6,851 bases of DNA, taken from the NCBI GenBank assembly GCA_900551985.1, contig URYG01000171.1, positions 1 through 6,851 of the forward strand, in the 5' to 3' direction. The position numbers and the translations under genes were made by a program. Each line of letters opens with the position of its first letter. The stretch's first letter is position 1. Shown here one piece after another: positions 5,064 through 6,851 of the stretch. Source of the DNA: an uncultured Prevotella sp. Its GTDB lineage: Bacteria > Bacteroidota > Bacteroidia > Bacteroidales > Bacteroidaceae. Below the pieces are notes generated by a model. That model was not told where the DNA came from and did not search any database. It saw only the letters and a list, made by a program, of their open reading frames with translations.

Positions 5064-6485
5064 ATGTTGATAGGAAGAGAACAAGAGCAAGAGATGCTGC
5101 ATAAAGCTTACGAGTCAGATAGCTCACAGTTTGTTGCAGTGTATGGTAGAAGACGTGTGGGCAAGACCTATCTAGTCAGAGAGTGTTTTGCGGATAAATT
5201 CGTTTTTCAACATTCTGGTGTTGCAAAAGCAAGTACAAAATTGCAATTGCGTTATTTTAAGGAGTCGCTACTAAAGAGCGGATTCCCAAAGGCTCGTTTG
5301 CCCAAAGATTGGATAGAGGCTTTTTCGATGTTGGAGCAATTGATAGAGCAATCAGAAGCTGAGAAGAAAGTGGTTTTCATAGATGAAATACCTTGGATGG
5401 ATACTCCTCGCTCAAATTTCATTACAGCATTGGAATACTTTTGGAATAGTTTTGCCTCTGCACGCAAGGATGTCCTTTTGATTGTTTGTGGCTCTGCTAC
5501 ATCCTGGATTATTAATAAGGTGTTGAAAAATCATGGCGGTTTGCATAATAGAGTAAACCTCCGTATATCTTTACAACCTTTCACTTTGCACGAATGTGAA
5601 CTGTATGCCAAAAGCATCAGTATGCGCACAACCCGTTATGAATTGCTGGAATATTATATGGTATTGGGTGGTGTTGCTTTCTATTGGTCTTTGTTGGACA
5701 AAGGAAAGAGCGTGGCTCAAAATATAGATAGCCTATTGTTCTCAATAACAGGTCAACTACACAATGAGTTTAACGAGTTGTATGATTCTTTGTTCAACAA
5801 TCCTGAACCTTACCTGAAAGTTATCAACGTCTTGGGAACCATTAAGGTGGGAATGCCTCGTACTGAACTGCTAGAAAAGATAGGATTGTCGAGTGGTGCC
5901 AATATCACTCGAATTCTTGACGACTTGGAAGCATGTGGCTTTATCCGTAAATACAATGCTTTTGGCAAGAAGCGGAATGATACTATTTATCAGCTGATAG
6001 ACAACTTCACATTGTTCTACTTCAAGTTTATGAAAGACAATAAAGGTGGCGATGAGCATTTCTGGTCGCATAGTTATTTGTCGCCTGTGAGATACACATG
6101 GGTTGGCTTGGCGTTTGAGCGAGTATGTATGCAACATGTAAATCAAATCAAGCACAAGTTAGGCATTAGTGGTGTCTTGACAAGTGTTTCTTCCTGGTCT
6201 GTCAAAGATGACCCTGTTTATGGTCAAGGTGCGCAAATTGACCTGTTGATAGAACGTGCAGATAATGTAGTGAATGTTTGCGAGATTAAGTTCTCGCAAG
6301 ATAAATATGTCATTAGTCAGGACTATAGTCGGAATTTAGCACATAAGATAGAGCGTTTCTTGCAGACCACGAAGACCAGAAAGACTTTGCATCTCACAAT
6401 GATAACAGTAAATGGTCTTGCTCATAATGAGTATTGGGGGATGGTGCAGAGCGAAGTCGTGGCAGATGACTTGTTTCATGAATAA
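5064..6485 (+). CDS. ATP-binding protein, archaeal ATPase_2 type with C-terminal DUF234-like nuclease-fold domain
   Basis: The 473-residue protein belongs to the P-loop ATPases first described in archaea (MJ/PH/SSO group, ATPase_2) and very common in Bacteroidota. The P-loop is GRRRVGKT (28-35), Walker B is VVFIDE (103-108), and GSATSW (143-148) matches the family's sensor segment. A winged-helix-like part lies at about 250-300 (MPRTELLEKIGLSSGANITR). The C-terminal domain carries a PD-(D/E)xK pattern: E352 in LAFERV, D393 in GAQIDLLIER, and E407/K409 in CEIKF, so the nuclease-fold residues look intact. The start MLIGREQEQE is typical of the family and follows the promoter closely. It is the only large plus-strand gene, surrounded by paired 22-base repeats and hairpins, which suggests that it moves or spreads as a unit (inference). 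Its cellular role is unknown; roles in defence or mobile elements have been suggested for relatives. Confidence 0.9.
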   Translation: MLIGREQEQEMLHKAYESDSSQFVAVYGRRRVGKTYLVRECFADKFVFQHSGVAKASTKLQLRYFKESLLKSGFPKARLPKDWIEAFSMLEQLIEQSEAEKKVVFIDEIPWMDTPRSNFITALEYFWNSFASARKDVLLIVCGSATSWIINKVLKNHGGLHNRVNLRISLQPFTLHECELYAKSISMRTTRYELLEYYMVLGGVAFYWSLLDKGKSVAQNIDSLLFSITGQLHNEFNELYDSLFNNPEPYLKVINVLGTIKVGMPRTELLEKIGLSSGANITRILDDLEACGFIRKYNAFGKKRNDTIYQLIDNFTLFYFKFMKDNKGGDEHFWSHSYLSPVRYTWVGLAFERVCMQHVNQIKHKLGISGVLTSVSSWSVKDDPVYGQGAQIDLLIERADNVVNVCEIKFSQDKYVISQDYSRNLAHKIERFLQTTKTRKTLHLTMITVNGLAHNEYWGMVQSEVVADDLFHE

Positions 6486-6522
6486 AAAAACGGCAAAATA
6501 CCAACAGAATGGCTGTTTTTTT
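6484..6522. terminator. Bidirectional terminator shared by the ATPase gene and the minus-strand mini-ORF
   Basis: Seven A plus CGGC (6484-6494) pair with GCTG plus seven T (6512-6522), 11 pairs with one wobble and a 17-base loop. On the plus strand it overlaps the ATPase stop codon and ends in seven T. On the minus strand it also ends in a T run, seven bases after the mini-ORF stop. The loop and the inner stem are the right copy of the 22-base repeat. Confidence 0.7.
6492..6513 (+). repeat. 22-base direct repeat, right copy, downstream of the ATPase gene
   Basis: The copy reads GGCAAAA, then TA, then CCAACAGAATGGC, a 20 of 22 match to 4930-4951. It begins seven bases after the ATPase stop codon and forms the heart of its terminator. 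The middle-base change removes the 6-bp stem that the left copy can form. Confidence 0.8.
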
Positions 6523-6528
6523 ATAAGG

Positions 6529-6594
6529 TTAAAAGATGGCTTTTTCGTGGAGGTAGTTATCTAATATTGCTAATATATTATTCGTTTCTTGCAT
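6529..6594 (-). CDS. Small ORF of 21 codons, convergent with the ATPase gene
   Basis: The peptide begins MQETNNILAI and ends YLHEKAIF. It would be soluble and helical, without a membrane segment or signal peptide. I do not recognise it. What supports it is context: a full consensus promoter ends 34 bases before its ATG, and a terminator hairpin follows its stop by six bases, so promoter, leader, ORF and terminator form a complete minimal unit. No Shine-Dalgarno sequence is seen, which is common in this phylum. It could be a real small protein, the remaining N-terminus of a gene cut by the arrival of the ATPase unit, or an incidental ORF in a small RNA that runs toward the ATPase 3' end. Confidence 0.35.
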   Translation of the reverse strand: MQETNNILAILDNYLHEKAIF

Positions 6595-6628
6595 AATCGT
6601 TGGGATAATAACAAGATATTATCAGTTG

Positions 6629-6660
6629 CAAAGATACAAAAAATAATGTTATGTTCCAAA
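6629..6660 (-). promoter_or_regulatory. Promoter pointing toward the 3' end of the ATPase gene
   Basis: On the minus strand TTTG (6660-6657), 20 bases, then TATCTTTG (6636-6629) matches the Bacteroides consensus at every fixed position. Transcription would begin near 6622 and run over the 21-codon ORF into the terminator at 6522-6484. Confidence 0.65.
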
Positions 6661-6718
6661 TAAAAATGAACTAAAAAGTCAAAATCCCTTATAACCTTGT
6701 CTTTTGTCCTCAAAAGCA

Positions 6719-6754
6719 AAGAACTCCCGTCTCTTTTCTGAGATGGGAGTTCTT
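6719..6754 (-). terminator. Intrinsic terminator of the right-edge gene
   Basis: Arms 6719-6733 and 6740-6754 pair over 15 positions with one wobble and a six-base loop. The hairpin starts two bases after the stop codon of the minus-strand gene at the right edge. On the minus strand it ends in TTCTT followed by TGCTTTT, a broken T run. It may also stop transcripts from the plus strand. Confidence 0.8.
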
Positions 6755-6756
6755 GT

Positions 6757-6851
6757 TTAAAAGGAATACTGGGCGGAAATCATCAGTTCGCGAGGGCGAA
6801 GATGATAGCTGTCGGTCAATGTACTGATGCCGCTATAGATGGTTTCCATAT
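6757..6851 (-). CDS. C-terminal end of a probable outer-membrane beta-barrel protein (enters from the right)
   Basis: Only the last 31 codons, including the stop TAA at 6759-6757, are in the window. The residues METIYSGISTLTDSYHLRPR then ELMISAQYSF end in phenylalanine after an alternating hydrophobic strand, which is the usual last strand of outer-membrane barrels, for example TonB-dependent receptors. Other reading frames on this strand meet stops at once, and a strong terminator follows two bases later, which supports this frame. The methionine at 6849 need not be the start; the gene most likely extends beyond the window. The identity cannot be settled from 30 residues. Confidence 0.55.
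   Translation of the reverse strand, partial: METIYSGISTLTDSYHLRPRELMISAQYSF

Noticed and set aside
5871..6155. Minus-strand open frames inside the ATPase gene (also 5252-5467)
   Set aside because: They are antisense shadows of a gene with clear Walker and nuclease-fold motifs.
4930..6513. Insertion sequence around the ATPase gene
   Set aside because: There is no transposase, no terminal inverted repeats and no short target duplication visible; only the direct repeats support mobility, so no mobile element is annotated.

Overview
The window looks like a chromosome segment of a Bacteroidota bacterium, most likely Prevotellaceae (Prevotella/Segatella-like). This rests on family content and on promoter style. 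There are three GLPGLI-family genes, a TonB-dependent receptor with a carboxypeptidase-regulatory-like N-terminus, a TPR lipoprotein with an HTH remnant, and a large ATPase of the archaeal ATPase_2/DUF234 type. The promoters match the Bacteroides pattern TTTG, 19-23 bases, TAnnTTTG. The species call is inference.

Left part (1-4547, all minus strand), read in the direction of transcription: GLPGLI paralog 3 (4547-3723) with a strong intrinsic terminator; then a TPR lipoprotein (3566-2757) with its own promoter, running into an overlapping out-of-frame HTH piece (2776-2573), which together look like a regulator that has lost its middle; then GLPGLI paralog 2 (2381-1545) with a canonical promoter; then GLPGLI paralog 1 (1348-473) with a canonical promoter; and directly after it, two tandem stop codons and then the start of a TonB-dependent receptor that leaves the window at base 1. 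The GLPGLI proteins carry signal peptides and probably act in the cell envelope. The last one and the receptor form an operon, so a surface or periplasmic function tied to outer-membrane transport is likely. The biochemical role of GLPGLI proteins is not known to me.

Middle (4548-5063): 516 bases with no confident gene. It holds an orphan open frame on the plus strand, an open frame on the minus strand, many small inverted repeats, a set of mutually exclusive short hairpins, and a 27-bp near-perfect hairpin next to the promoter of the ATPase gene.

Right part: a plus-strand ATPase with a C-terminal PD-(D/E)xK nuclease-like domain (5064-6485). A 22-base near-identical direct repeat lies on each side of it (4930-4951 and 6492-6513). 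Its 3' terminator appears to be shared with a small minus-strand unit (promoter 6660-6629, a 21-codon ORF at 6594-6529) that runs head-on into it. At the right edge are the last 30 codons of another minus-strand gene, probably an outer-membrane beta-barrel, with a strong terminator. No tRNA, rRNA, CRISPR array or recognisable transposase was seen.
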